Shown here piece by piece: positions 1-7,310 of a DNA stretch of 12,115 bases. Origin of the DNA: Leptospira sp. B5-022. Lineage in GTDB: Bacteria > Spirochaetota > Leptospiria > Leptospirales > Leptospiraceae. The notes beneath the pieces were generated by a model, which saw nothing but the letters and a program-made list of their open reading frames with translations, ran no database searches and was not told where the DNA came from. The DNA lies in NCBI RefSeq assembly GCF_000347035.1, contig NZ_ANIJ01000012.1, forward strand, positions 1-12,115, written 5' to 3'. Both the position numbers and the translations under genes were made by a program. Numbering within the stretch: position 1 is the stretch's first letter; each line of letters starts with the position of its first letter.

Positions 1-101
1 ACTTGCCACTGCAAGACGAGTGACAAAGCGAAATGTGGCGGAGCCTGAAGCGAGGGTCACGAAGTGATCCCGAAGCGTAACGCCAACTCGAAAGTTATGC
101 G
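1..101 (-). repeat. attC-like site 1 (partial, left part outside window), site of cassette A
   Basis: Only the right arm and centre are visible. The right core GTTATGCG is at 94-101. The inner box CGCCAACTC is the same as in site 7, so it belongs to the variant without the extra unpaired G. The stop codon of the lectin-domain gene lies 13 bp away. Confidence 0.75.
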
Positions 102-114
102 TAGTTGCGCTGGA

Positions 115-759
115 TTATTCGCAAGTTACTGTTACGATATAGCCTTCGTTGACTTGAGCACTATGTGAGGCTTCATGAGATGCCGCACCACAAAGCCAGG
201 ACACCCGAAAGTCCTTGGGGCAGTTTTCAAAGGGATCGGGCGCTAAAGCCGCATTGTTCACGGGTATGCCGCATGTTTTTTTACCCAAACAAATTGAGCG
301 AACAATTTCAGTGCGATTGCCAGATGCGTTACCACAAGCTGGTCCATAGCTTGCCTGGACAATTTCAATGTTTGGAGTAGAGCCACGTAGAATGTCTTTA
401 CGAAGCTTTTCGTATTCTTTTCTGTTCGATCTATACTCTTCTAAAGAAATATGATCAAGTGCATATTCGTTGCAAAGATCAAAAAAGGCTGAGTCGAGCT
501 GATTGAGTTGTGGGCCTAATTGCTTTACTTTCTCCCAGCGATTCTCAATGGCTTTATGGATATCTACATACTCTTTAATTTTCAAACCAATGTCAGACTT
601 TTCAAATTCGGTATACTCAGGCGATTTGATGCAAAAACGTTCATTTTTGTACGTATAACGAAGTGTTCCGTCAGCATCTTGTCTGACTTTCGGCCAAGTG
701 CATTCTATACTAACCAACAATGGTAAGATAAGTAGGATCGTTATTCTTAATAGTCTCAT
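115..759 (-). CDS. Secreted (possibly lipo-) protein with C-terminal SUEL/galactose-binding lectin-like domain
   Basis: The 214-residue product starts with a short basic-hydrophobic signal (about residues 1-19) followed by Cys20. LVSIEC could be a relaxed spirochaete lipobox, but Glu at -1 is unusual, so plain secretion is also possible. Residues about 55-125 are charged and helical. Residues 131-213 match the SUEL-type lectin pattern (Pfam Gal_Lectin): IVQASYG at 133-139, Cys142, then C157-LGKKT-C163, then C180-PKDFRVSWL-C190 and a final Cys213. In that family the domain binds rhamnose or galactose, so a surface carbohydrate-binding role is inferred. The ATG is preceded by a strong GGAGGAG at 764-770, which supports this start. 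It is the only gene of cassette A and ends 13 bp from attC site 1. The sugar ligand cannot be told from sequence. Confidence 0.85.
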   Translation of the reverse strand: MRLLRITILLILPLLVSIECTWPKVRQDADGTLRYTYKNERFCIKSPEYTEFEKSDIGLKIKEYVDIHKAIENRWEKVKQLGPQLNQLDSAFFDLCNEYALDHISLEEYRSNRKEYEKLRKDILRGSTPNIEIVQASYGPACGNASGNRTEIVRSICLGKKTCGIPVNNAALAPDPFENCPKDFRVSWLCGAASHEASHSAQVNEGYIVTVTCE

Positions 760-835
760 TGCGCTCCTCCATAAAATATGTATGGGTAAAAATATAGCAG
801 CTAACGTATTTAGTAAATTATTTCAAGCGCAATTA

Positions 836-990
836 CGCATAACGACCAAGGTGTTCCGACGTTTTGCGAGTGCGAAGCACTTGGCACGCGACTTGCCATG
901 CAAGGCGAGTGACAAAGCAAAATGTGCCGAAGGCCAAGCGAGAGTTGCGAAGCAAGCTCGAAGCGCTGCGGAAGCACCGGAAGTTAGGCG
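836..990 (-). repeat. attC-like site 2 (complete), site of cassette B
   Basis: The left core CGCATAAC is at 836-843 and the right core GTTAGGCG at 983-990. Inside, GGTGTTCCG pairs with CGGAAGCACC, leaving one G unpaired on the right arm, like the extrahelical base of attC L'' boxes. Spacers between core and inner box are GACCAA on the left and a short purine-rich stretch on the right. The centre holds smaller hairpins such as GTGCGAAGCAC. The two cores differ (CGCATAAC against CGCCTAAC when read in the same sense), as expected when each half comes from a different cassette. Confidence 0.8.
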
Positions 991-1260
991 ACGTCCGATC
1001 CAAACACGGTGCATTCAATTGTTTGCGTTTTGCTAATTCAGCAACTTGCCGTTACCGCAGAATTCTGTTTTCAGATGGCAAATCCCCGCTCCGAATACGG
1101 CATCAGTTGAAGACTTTCTTTGCAATCTAATTAGCAGGATGAAACTCAAATCTCGGCACCAGAGCATCTCAGGAGCGGACTAACCCTAAGAAAGATTCAC
1201 TACGGTTATATTCAAAAAATATTTAACCCTAAAGTATAAAAAAAGAATTTATCGGATGTG
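991..1260. other. Body of cassette B, no convincing gene
   Basis: This 270-bp stretch between two attC-like sites has no ORF with a ribosome binding site. The longest minus-strand candidate (1033-1167, 44 codons) has an in-frame stop just upstream of its ATG and no Shine-Dalgarno. The segment near 1195-1245 is AT-rich and contains two copies of AACCCTAA. It could carry a promoter or small RNA, or be the remains of a decayed gene. I see nothing that decides. Confidence 0.5.
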
Positions 1261-1402
1261 CGCCTAACGACCAAGCCTTGGCGACGTTCACGACGGCGCG
1301 AGCTTGCGCAAGCAAGCGCAGTGACGGAAGTGAATGTGGCGAAGCCTGAAGCGAGAGCGCGTAGCGACTCGAAGCGAAACGCCAGAGGCGAAAGTTATCT
1401 GC
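1261..1402 (-). repeat. attC-like site 3 (complete), site of the large cassette C
   Basis: The left core is CGCCTAAC (1261-1268) and the right core is the unusual GTTATCTGC (1394-1402). The inner box GCCTTGGCG pairs with CGCCAGAGGC, leaving one unpaired G. The unusual right core is matched exactly by the equally unusual left core GCAGATAAC at 7311-7319, so the two mark the ends of one cassette. Confidence 0.8.
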
Positions 1403-1420
1403 TGTGCCGCGCCCCGAATT

Positions 1421-1456
1421 CTAACCGGCGTAGCCAAGGAAGGCGAAGCCGGTTAG
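1421..1456 (-). terminator. Strong hairpin downstream of the small XRE regulator, possible terminator
   Basis: CTAACCGGC (1421-1429) pairs perfectly with GCCGGTTAG (1448-1456), with further GCC/GGC pairing in the loop. It lies 24 bp past the stop codon at 1481 on the minus strand. No U-tract follows, so a Rho-independent terminator is not certain. The CTAAC...GTTAG ends recall an attC core, but the outer core box is missing. Confidence 0.35.
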
Positions 1457-1480
1457 GGAATGCCAATAAAATTACGATTT

Positions 1481-1699
1481 TCAGATATCCAGTAAATCTC
1501 TTGGTTTAACCTTTAATCGTTTCGAAAGCTTGAAAATTGAGTTGGCAGTGAAATTAGCCCTACCCGCCTCAATATCTTGTAGAGTCCTTACAGGAACGGC
1601 GTAATCGCCTTCATCCATATTTTCCTGAGTAAGTCCTTTATCCTTCCGAACTTTTTGAATATTTTTCCCGACTTTTAATAAAAATTCTTCGAAATCCAC
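1481..1699 (-). CDS. Small XRE/Cro-CI family transcriptional regulator
   Basis: The 72-residue product is almost entirely an HTH_3 domain: it begins near VDFEEFLLKVGKNIQKVRK and continues with the GLTQENM and RTLQDIEAG recognition-helix region and a final KPRDLLDI helix. Size and shape resemble controller proteins of restriction-modification systems and small antitoxin-like repressors. The start is uncertain. A GTG at 1699 puts a long inverted repeat exactly between this gene and its divergent neighbour. An upstream ATG at 1759 would add 20 residues with no family resemblance and would place the whole inverted repeat inside the gene. No good Shine-Dalgarno precedes either start, and initiation close to the 5' end of the transcript is possible. 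A role in controlling itself, the divergent gene and perhaps the methyltransferase operon is inferred. Confidence 0.7.
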   Translation of the reverse strand: MDFEEFLLKVGKNIQKVRKDKGLTQENMDEGDYAVPVRTLQDIEAGRANFTANSIFKLSKRLKVKPRDLLDI

Positions 1700-1700
1700 A

Positions 1701-1749
1701 CACGGTATATTGCGGCACAGTTGACAAAAAGTGAACGCAGTATACCGTG
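1701..1749. promoter_or_regulatory. Long inverted repeat, candidate operator between divergent XRE genes
   Basis: CACGGTATATTGCG (1701-1714) and CGCAGTATACCGTG (1736-1749) are 14-nt inverted arms with one mismatch and a 21-bp gap. The gap contains TTGACA (1721-1726), a perfect -35 hexamer on the plus strand, but no good -10 follows at normal distance. The dyad sits between the two divergent HTH genes. Binding by one or both regulators is inferred. Confidence 0.6.
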
Positions 1750-1792
1750 GGGCATACATTCTTTACGAATCTCTGCTCAAAAAGGTTCCTTT

Positions 1793-2140
1793 ATGACGAG
1801 AAAATCTAAAAACAAGTCTCAAAGTATTGTCCGAAAATGGCCTAGATCGGAAATCGTAAGAAGAATTTCCGATGAAGAAAAGAAAGCATTCTATCATCAG
1901 CTTAAAGTCGCTAGGATTGAAGCGAATCTTACTCAAGCACAAGTAGGTAAAATGATAAAAAGGAACAGAAGTCAGGTTTCAAAGATAGAATCCGGGAAAT
2001 GTAGGTTGTATATGGATGAGTTTTTAAAGTTTATGAAGATTTATAAAAAATCTCCTTTCTTCTTTTACTCAGTATTTACAACAAATGAAGTTATTAAATC
2101 ACCGAAGAAGGCCCGAGTAAAATCTGCGAAGCAGTTTTAA
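1793..2140 (+). CDS. XRE-family helix-turn-helix protein, divergent to the small regulator
   Basis: This is the only gene on the plus strand. The 115-residue product has a basic N-terminus (MTRKSKNK...) and an HTH domain at about residues 34-88, including EANLTQAQVGKMI and NRSQVSKIESGKCRLYMDEF, where QVSKIESG is the typical end of the recognition helix. It finishes with a basic tail. The ATG at 1793 has AAAGG about 7 nt upstream. A TTG start at 1721 is less likely because it lies inside the inverted repeat. The HTH resembles those of HigA-like antitoxins and phage-type repressors, but no toxin gene is adjacent. With the 1481-1699 gene it forms a divergent regulator pair next to the defence-like operon, and its 3' end faces the 3' end of the methyltransferase gene. 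Confidence 0.75.
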   Translation: MTRKSKNKSQSIVRKWPRSEIVRRISDEEKKAFYHQLKVARIEANLTQAQVGKMIKRNRSQVSKIESGKCRLYMDEFLKFMKIYKKSPFFFYSVFTTNEVIKSPKKARVKSAKQF

Positions 2141-2248
2141 CGAGGGCTGTTAGAGCAGGTTAAGTGAAGAATCTGCGTCCCGATCGCGAAGTGTTCGGGT
2201 TTCAGGTGGACCGCATAGTAAGAGTCAGGACTAGCTATATATCAGAAT
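2141..2248. other. Convergent intergenic region with weak hairpin
   Basis: This region separates the plus-strand HTH gene from the 3' end of the methyltransferase. CCCGA (2179-2183) can pair with TCGGG (2195-2199) and is followed by TTTC on the plus strand, a weak terminator-like signal. I recognise nothing else. Confidence 0.3.
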
Positions 2249-3520
2249 TTAAAATTTCCTGTTCGAAAAAATAATTACGCTTTCACGCAATTCATGAACA
2301 TTGGTGCTATATTTAGTTTTCCGTTTTTTTAGATATCTTAATACTCCGATTTCCTTCAAATACCAGCCAGCCTTCGAACCTATATCTCCAAGAATCAAAT
2401 CGACAGGTAATTCATGGCCTGCATATGCAGAATTTGAAACTACAAACCATATATAAGCATTTGGTGCCGCCTTTGTTTTCAAAAGTTTAAAAATATTGTA
2501 CATATCCTCAAAATATGCTTGGGCCATCAGAGGGATATCTTTATGCATCAAGTTTTCACGGTTATCCTGAAGATACCGTATTGTTTGCTTGTATAGAAGA
2601 CCAAAATCATTTAACTTCGGTTTCTCCCATTTTACCTGTATATGAGAGCGAATAGTAGATAATCTGAGCCCTTGTAAACCTATAGTTTGATCGATAAATT
2701 TACCCAAAAACAGTTCAGGTCGATAGATATCTGTATAATCAAATGTATTCAAGTATGGTGGGGAAGTAATACATAACTTAAATCTGTCAAACCCATTTAA
2801 TTTACTTAAAGCAATCCGAGAATCTCCATTAATTATTGTACCAGGGCTAAGAATTGGTTTTTTTAGTATATCCTCTTCAATATGATTGAGGCTCGTATCT
2901 AAATTTTCTAAAAAAGAATTTTTATTAAACTTTTTTTTCCACCAATTATCATTATAACGAAGGCATTTACCATCTTTAGTTGCATTACAATTTTGCATTG
3001 CAGACGCAATAAGTGAAAGTTTAAAAAGTTTACGAACATTATATGCGGGAATTGAATTCGTAAAGCGCCAACCTCCTTCAAAAGCATTAAGAACGGAATC
3101 ATTAAATAGCCATTTTGATAGGTTCTTTCTCTTCGAAAATGTTGAATAACCTAGTAACGGAGAAAGAGCACCCTTCTCAACAGATTTAAATAGTTTAACT
3201 TTCCAGTTCCTTATATCTTTAACTTTGGCACTCTTTATCTTTGTATCAGATAAAAAAGAAGTGAATGGATTTACCTCAAGACCAATTGACCTGAATCCAT
3301 TGGTCGAACAAGTCAACGTTGTAGTCCCACTTCCATTAAATGGATCAATAATTAAATCCTTTTTAGTAATATAGGATTGCTCGATTGCTGATTCTACTAA
3401 TCTAGGAGAAAATCCTTCTTTATAATAATACCATCTGTGTCTAGGCATCGACGTCGTATCATCATAATTCGAATAACCGCTATCTTTTAAGGAAAAATCA
3501 GTATTTAAATTATAATACAT
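2249..3520 (-). CDS. Site-specific DNA methyltransferase, probable N4-cytosine type (N6_N4_Mtase)
   Basis: The product of about 423 residues has an AdoMet-binding motif I DPFNGSGTT (residues 59-67 from the ATG), an acidic motif II GLEVNP, and a catalytic motif IV TSPPYLNTFDYTD (about 252-264). SPPY is typical of N4-cytosine enzymes, whereas N6-adenine enzymes usually have DPPY, though the split is not strict. Motif I precedes motif IV, with about 190 residues between them that may carry target recognition. The ATG at 3520 lies two bases after the nuclease stop codon (TAA at 3525-3523). A TTG at 3532 would extend it by four residues. The tight coupling and lack of a clear Shine-Dalgarno suggest translational coupling. 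As last gene of the four-gene operon it probably protects host DNA from the nuclease, which is inference. Confidence 0.85.
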   Translation of the reverse strand: MYYNLNTDFSLKDSGYSNYDDTTSMPRHRWYYYKEGFSPRLVESAIEQSYITKKDLIIDPFNGSGTTTLTCSTNGFRSIGLEVNPFTSFLSDTKIKSAKVKDIRNWKVKLFKSVEKGALSPLLGYSTFSKRKNLSKWLFNDSVLNAFEGGWRFTNSIPAYNVRKLFKLSLIASAMQNCNATKDGKCLRYNDNWWKKKFNKNSFLENLDTSLNHIEEDILKKPILSPGTIINGDSRIALSKLNGFDRFKLCITSPPYLNTFDYTDIYRPELFLGKFIDQTIGLQGLRLSTIRSHIQVKWEKPKLNDFGLLYKQTIRYLQDNRENLMHKDIPLMAQAYFEDMYNIFKLLKTKAAPNAYIWFVVSNSAYAGHELPVDLILGDIGSKAGWYLKEIGVLRYLKKRKTKYSTNVHELRESVIIFSNRKF

Positions 3521-3522
3521 CT

Positions 3523-4569
3523 TTAAACGCAAACCGGTCTAGAGAACATTCTGAATGGCATTTCAAATCCGACTATATTATTAAAATATTTTTTATCTTC
3601 TTCAATGTCTAGTTCAATTTCTGCAAAATGCAGTCCATCTTGGGCAGAAATTGATGTCCTAATGGTAGAACCAACGCCCTTTCTTCTACCGTCAATAACC
3701 ACTAGATATGCTTTTGTTATGCAGCTGGGCCAATCTTGATTTGCCAAATCCATATATTCTTTAAGTTGTTCCATTCCATCGTTGCTGCGGCTATTCGAAT
3801 ATTTCGTTGTAATAGAATTTTCCGCTCTTGAATATCCGAGCCATTTGACTTCAATTATCGCTGCACGATTTGCTTCTTTCCAGCTGACTTTAATGTCTAC
3901 GGGTTTTCCCCCTCCTAAGTTGCATTCTCTACTCACTTCTACGCCACGCATGTAACTACTTAAATATTCCTTAAGAGATTCTTGCATAGTGTCCTCCGGG
4001 GCGTTCTTGAAATAAATTCTAGTTGAATCAAACCAAGCCCTTTGAAAAATTGAGCAAGAAGAGTGAAGAATTTTTTCCTTTTTATAATTTTCTAAAGCTT
4101 CATGCAAATGTTGATAATGCAAAGAAAACGTGCTTGCACAGCCTAGATAATTTTCTATATCAATTTTTTCCCCATTAACATAAAAACATTCTACTCTATT
4201 TTCATAGAGATACGTTATCGCATTGCGCTGGTTAATCACTTGTTCAGTATCTTCTCCTTGCCAAATCAACGGAAAATCCTCTTTCTGAAAAAGTTGAATT
4301 GCAATCGTGCGAGAAGTATTATTAATCAAAATATTCTTATCGTAGAACTTTATTGCATTAGCTGTATCAATCGGTATTGAATCATCCAAGGTTATAAATA
4401 TAAGCAGTTTTCCTTGATAGTGACTCGGTTCTAAGCCCCGATAAACATCAGTAATAAATTCAATAAGGGTTGCCGTTAATGTTGCACCTTTTTCATCACC
4501 CAAAATTTTATATGCTTGAAGAGGATAGTTTCCAGTAGTCAATTGCTTTCGTAGAGCAAGATTATTCAT
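3523..4569 (-). CDS. PD-(D/E)xK-type nuclease, probable effector of the cassette C system
   Basis: The C-terminal third of this 348-residue protein carries a PD-(D/E)xK signature: E197 in MQESL, D225 in KPVDIKV, E240-V-K242 in IIEVKWLG, and a Q268-containing helix (GMEQLKEYMD). Strand-helix order and spacing fit restriction endonuclease-like folds. The N-terminal 190 residues are unrecognised and may contact the ATPase or the small subunit. AAGGAG lies 8-9 nt before the ATG, and the gene starts 4 bp after the stop of the small protein gene. Its stop comes just before the methyltransferase start. Metal-dependent DNA cleavage is inferred from these residues. The Lamassu/ABC-three-component effector position is a possible parallel, as those systems also use PD-(D/E)xK effectors. 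Confidence 0.7.
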   Translation of the reverse strand: MNNLALRKQLTTGNYPLQAYKILGDEKGATLTATLIEFITDVYRGLEPSHYQGKLLIFITLDDSIPIDTANAIKFYDKNILINNTSRTIAIQLFQKEDFPLIWQGEDTEQVINQRNAITYLYENRVECFYVNGEKIDIENYLGCASTFSLHYQHLHEALENYKKEKILHSSCSIFQRAWFDSTRIYFKNAPEDTMQESLKEYLSSYMRGVEVSRECNLGGGKPVDIKVSWKEANRAAIIEVKWLGYSRAENSITTKYSNSRSNDGMEQLKEYMDLANQDWPSCITKAYLVVIDGRRKGVGSTIRTSISAQDGLHFAEIELDIEEDKKYFNNIVGFEMPFRMFSRPVCV

Positions 4570-4573
4570 TTTT

Positions 4574-5164
4574 TCAAACTCCTTCTAAATTTTGCGAATC
4601 AAGATAATTTATCCAAGTGATCGCTGGTATGATTAGATCCTTAACAGAAACTCCAACGACAGCGCTAATTTCAGTGAATTTCTCATAAACTTCTGTCTGA
4701 GTTAGCCATGATTCATTTTCAAGCTCTTCTGCCTTTTTAATTTCAGGTTCACTCAATAGGGCCCTTAGAGTCTTTGAATAAGGGACAAGTATGCTAGTGG
4801 CAGAAGCAGCATTTAAAAATTTCTCACGAATTTGTAATGTGGGGAGAACTTTAAATCTATTAAATTCATCAGTTCCTCTTCCGGAGATTGTATAAAATTC
4901 CCCCTTTTTCTCAAACAAACCGTTCTGCACGTGTCGAGTTACTGCCTCACGCAACTCTTCAGAAAAAGGATAACCGTTTGTTACTATGTATCTGTGCGGC
5001 CAAGTTGCTAATAAATTACCGGCGTAAATATATAGGATTGAAGAAAAATATGAAAAAAGAAAAATCTCTTCTAATTTAAAGCCATCCAGGTATCCATCCA
5101 ATTTGTGACCTAACGATAAACTGTCAAAGAATGCTTCAGGTGTAATTGATTTAATCATAGTCAT
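4574..5164 (-). CDS. Small winged-helix-like accessory protein of the defence-like operon
   Basis: The 196-residue protein is helical, with a segment at about 60-101 (YPFSEELREAVTRHVQNGLF then EFYTISGRGTDEF) that reads like a winged helix with a beta-hairpin wing. I do not recognise a named family. It starts in an ATGA overlap with the stop of the ATPase gene, so the two are translationally coupled, and it is followed after 4 bp by the nuclease gene. Size and position match the small or middle component found next to the SMC-like ATPase in ABC-three-component and Lamassu systems, or the kleisin-associated winged-helix proteins of bacterial condensins. This is inferred from context, not from motif identity. 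Confidence 0.65.
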   Translation of the reverse strand: MTMIKSITPEAFFDSLSLGHKLDGYLDGFKLEEIFLFSYFSSILYIYAGNLLATWPHRYIVTNGYPFSEELREAVTRHVQNGLFEKKGEFYTISGRGTDEFNRFKVLPTLQIREKFLNAASATSILVPYSKTLRALLSEPEIKKAEELENESWLTQTEVYEKFTEISAVVGVSVKDLIIPAITWINYLDSQNLEGV

Positions 5165-7140
5165 TTCTTACTCAACAATGCTTTTTCAATGTTTCGATAA
5201 ACTTGCTGAAAAAGGCCTTCCCCTTCTTTCTGAACCGTTGTCAAATCAGTCCAGTCCAACATTCTACGAAATTGCATCTTAGATTTCCCGCATTCTTCGG
5301 CGAGAGATATTAGCAGACGAGACGGGTTAATATTTGCTGTCAGGAAAAGATTTTGATCATAATCTGTTGCATACTGTGCGAACATATTACCTACCCTACT
5401 TTCATAAGCAATATCCAAAGAACCTTCAGGAGTATCGATAAACATCGTCGCAGGGGAGTTCTTTTTTGATAAAAAAACAGAAAGTGCCATTCGTAAGGCA
5501 ATATCCAAGAAAAAACGCTGACTCTCCGAAAGCTGGAAAGATTCAGTTCGAGCTGTCTTTTTTAATTCTAAAACTAATTTTATAGTTTTATCACTTCTTT
5601 TAACTTGAATATTCAAATCTTGGCCAATAAAACTCTTCGCGAGCTTTTTAAATATTGGAACAAAAGACTTTTCAGCTTCTCTATATGCAATTTCCACTTT
5701 CTTTAATAACTTTGCATAGTCAGGCTTTAACAAATCTCGTTTCTTATATTCGTCCTTTGATTCTTTGACAAAAGAATCATATTGTTTTTCATATTGATCT
5801 AATAATGCACCTATCCCGTTATCTCTTGAATCTATAAACGATACAGATGAAAACTCATTCATAAATTCTTCTAACTTTTCTTTAGCCATATTATATTCAA
5901 ATTCTGCCTTTTCTAATTCGAGTGCCTTAGTTTCGATCTCGGTTGTCAGATTATCTAATTCATTGCCTTTATCAGAGATTAGGACGTCGTTTTTTTCAAT
6001 CGACTTCAGTAACCTACTTTGCTCAATCGAAGTTGATTCATTAATTACAGTATTACATAATGGGCAGCTATCTTTATGAATATTCCTTTCAATGCTTTCT
6101 ACGATGTAACTTCCGACTGTTCCGCATAGACAACATTCTTGCTTACTAAGAGACATACGAACATTTGTATTTTCAACAAGCTTCGAGCGCGGCTTTGAAT
6201 ATAGAGAAAATAATTTTGAATGCTCGTTCTTGAGATGCATTATCTCTGAGTTTAGATAGCTCTGCCTCTTTAGCATACTATCATGTTCTATATTTATATT
6301 ATTGAGAATTCTTTCTTGTTTTTCTAGATCTTTTGATAAGTTTTTATATTCATCTTCGATATTTTCTACATCTTTTATTTTCTTTTTCTTATCGTCCGGC
6401 TTCAGATCTTCAATTTTACGCCCAATGAGTTTAGCTTGATATCTTGCATTTCTTGCATTTGAATCATGCTTTTCAATTTTTCTAGTTAAATCAGCAATTT
6501 TATTCGCATCTTCCGGATCAGAATTGAAAGCGATAGCTATCGCGTGTCGAGAAGCACGGTCATCCCAAAAAATCATTCTTCTGTTTTCATCAAACGTAAG
6601 TACGTATAATTGATAAAAAAGAAAATAATCAAAATCTGAAAAGCCGGTCTCTATACATATAAATTTCTGGTACAACTCATTAAGTTCAGTTGGGCTTTTT
6701 ACATTATCCTGAATTTGAGAAACTTTCTTTCCATCTTGGATAACGAATACCTCGAATAATCGTAGTTCTTCCCTTTGAAAGAAATTTCTTATGATTCGAC
6801 AGTATTTTCCGTTAACATTGAACAAAATTTCGATCTCTGATTTTTTCGCATCGGAGCTACTGATCCTGCCACCGAAATATCGTTCAGTATATTTATAATT
6901 CAACTTAACAATTTCACTTGGCGAAAAGACTGCTTTATCTGGCTCTAAAACAATTCCAGTTAAGCCAAAATTAATCGCATTTAAAAATGTAGTTTTACCT
7001 AGCCCATTTGCTCCGGCTAAGCAGTAAACCTTCTTATCTATCTCTTCGTTTACTTCATACACCTTGCCTTTTTTACTATATAATGTAAAATTTCTTAATA
7101 ATACTTTATTAAGCGTTATAAAATTAAACTTACCTTGCAT
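5161..7140 (-). CDS. Rad50/SMC-like ABC ATPase with central double CxxC
   Basis: The 659-residue protein has a split ABC ATPase head around a helical arm. Walker A GANGLGKTT is at 43-51. The ABC signature QLSESQRFFLDIALRMAL is at 536-553 and Walker B with catalytic Glu (MFIDTPEGSLD, E572) at 566-576. Regions about 212-330 and 370-500 are rich in heptad-like charged repeats, so a coiled coil is likely. Between them are C336-x-x-C339 and C359-x-x-C362, a two-knuckle zinc site at the arm tip that recalls, but is not the same as, the single CxxC hook of Rad50. After Walker B, where many family members have a switch histidine, the sequence is LFLTANIN. It is the first gene of the operon. A DNA-sensing or loading role is inferred, and DndD-like and Lamassu LmuB-like ATPases are the closest known types I can name. 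Confidence 0.8.
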   Translation of the reverse strand: MQGKFNFITLNKVLLRNFTLYSKKGKVYEVNEEIDKKVYCLAGANGLGKTTFLNAINFGLTGIVLEPDKAVFSPSEIVKLNYKYTERYFGGRISSSDAKKSEIEILFNVNGKYCRIIRNFFQREELRLFEVFVIQDGKKVSQIQDNVKSPTELNELYQKFICIETGFSDFDYFLFYQLYVLTFDENRRMIFWDDRASRHAIAIAFNSDPEDANKIADLTRKIEKHDSNARNARYQAKLIGRKIEDLKPDDKKKKIKDVENIEDEYKNLSKDLEKQERILNNINIEHDSMLKRQSYLNSEIMHLKNEHSKLFSLYSKPRSKLVENTNVRMSLSKQECCLCGTVGSYIVESIERNIHKDSCPLCNTVINESTSIEQSRLLKSIEKNDVLISDKGNELDNLTTEIETKALELEKAEFEYNMAKEKLEEFMNEFSSVSFIDSRDNGIGALLDQYEKQYDSFVKESKDEYKKRDLLKPDYAKLLKKVEIAYREAEKSFVPIFKKLAKSFIGQDLNIQVKRSDKTIKLVLELKKTARTESFQLSESQRFFLDIALRMALSVFLSKKNSPATMFIDTPEGSLDIAYESRVGNMFAQYATDYDQNLFLTANINPSRLLISLAEECGKSKMQFRRMLDWTDLTTVQKEGEGLFQQVYRNIEKALLSKK

Positions 7141-7186
7141 AGAACCTAACTCTTATCCATTATTTCTAAAATATGCGTTGTTGATA

Positions 7187-7215
7187 TAAATATGAATGCA
7201 CTCAATTACTTTCAA
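7187..7215 (-). promoter_or_regulatory. Candidate promoter of the ATPase-to-methyltransferase operon
   Basis: On the minus strand TTGAAA (7215-7210) is followed after 17 bp by TATTTA (7192-7187), about 45 bp upstream of the ATPase ATG. The -35 is good and the -10 is poor, so this is only a candidate. No operator-like copy of the 1701-1749 dyad is visible here. Confidence 0.25.
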
Positions 7216-7266
7216 TAGGAATAGGAAAAATGAAGAACTTTTTACTTTAGAATTCCAAAGAATTAA

Positions 7267-7286
7267 GCCTGCCATGGACGGCAGGC
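7267..7286. repeat. Perfect 7-bp hairpin near the start of cassette C
   Basis: GCCTGCC (7267-7273) and GGCAGGC (7280-7286) form a perfect stem with a 6-nt loop, just inside the cassette end arm. There is no U-tract on either strand. It might stop transcripts arriving from cassette D or shape the leader, but its function is unknown. Confidence 0.4.
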
Positions 7287-7310
7287 GCTAAAATGAGGGG
7301 ACGCGGCATG

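Noticed and set aside
165..726. Plus-strand ORFs opposite the lectin-domain gene
   Set aside because: Shadows of the minus-strand gene, which has a signal peptide, domain match and strong ribosome binding site.
823..1036. Overlapping small ORFs on both strands through attC site 2
   Set aside because: They follow the repeat, recur in the same frames at site 6 (9572-9796), and have no ribosome binding sites. They are by-products of the GC-rich palindrome.
1033..1167. A 44-codon minus-strand ORF in cassette B
   Set aside because: No Shine-Dalgarno, an in-frame TAG just upstream, and no recognisable features. Too short to call.
1421..1456. A ninth attC site
   Set aside because: Only a 9-bp hairpin with CTAAC/GTTAG ends. 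The outer core box and the two-box layout are missing.
1258..1509. Plus-strand 83-codon ORF across site 3
   Set aside because: Arg/Ala-rich composition is caused by the repeat, and it overlaps the hairpin and the end of the regulator gene.
1481..2140. Toxin-antitoxin pair
   Set aside because: Both genes are HTH proteins and neither looks like a toxin, and they are divergent rather than co-transcribed.
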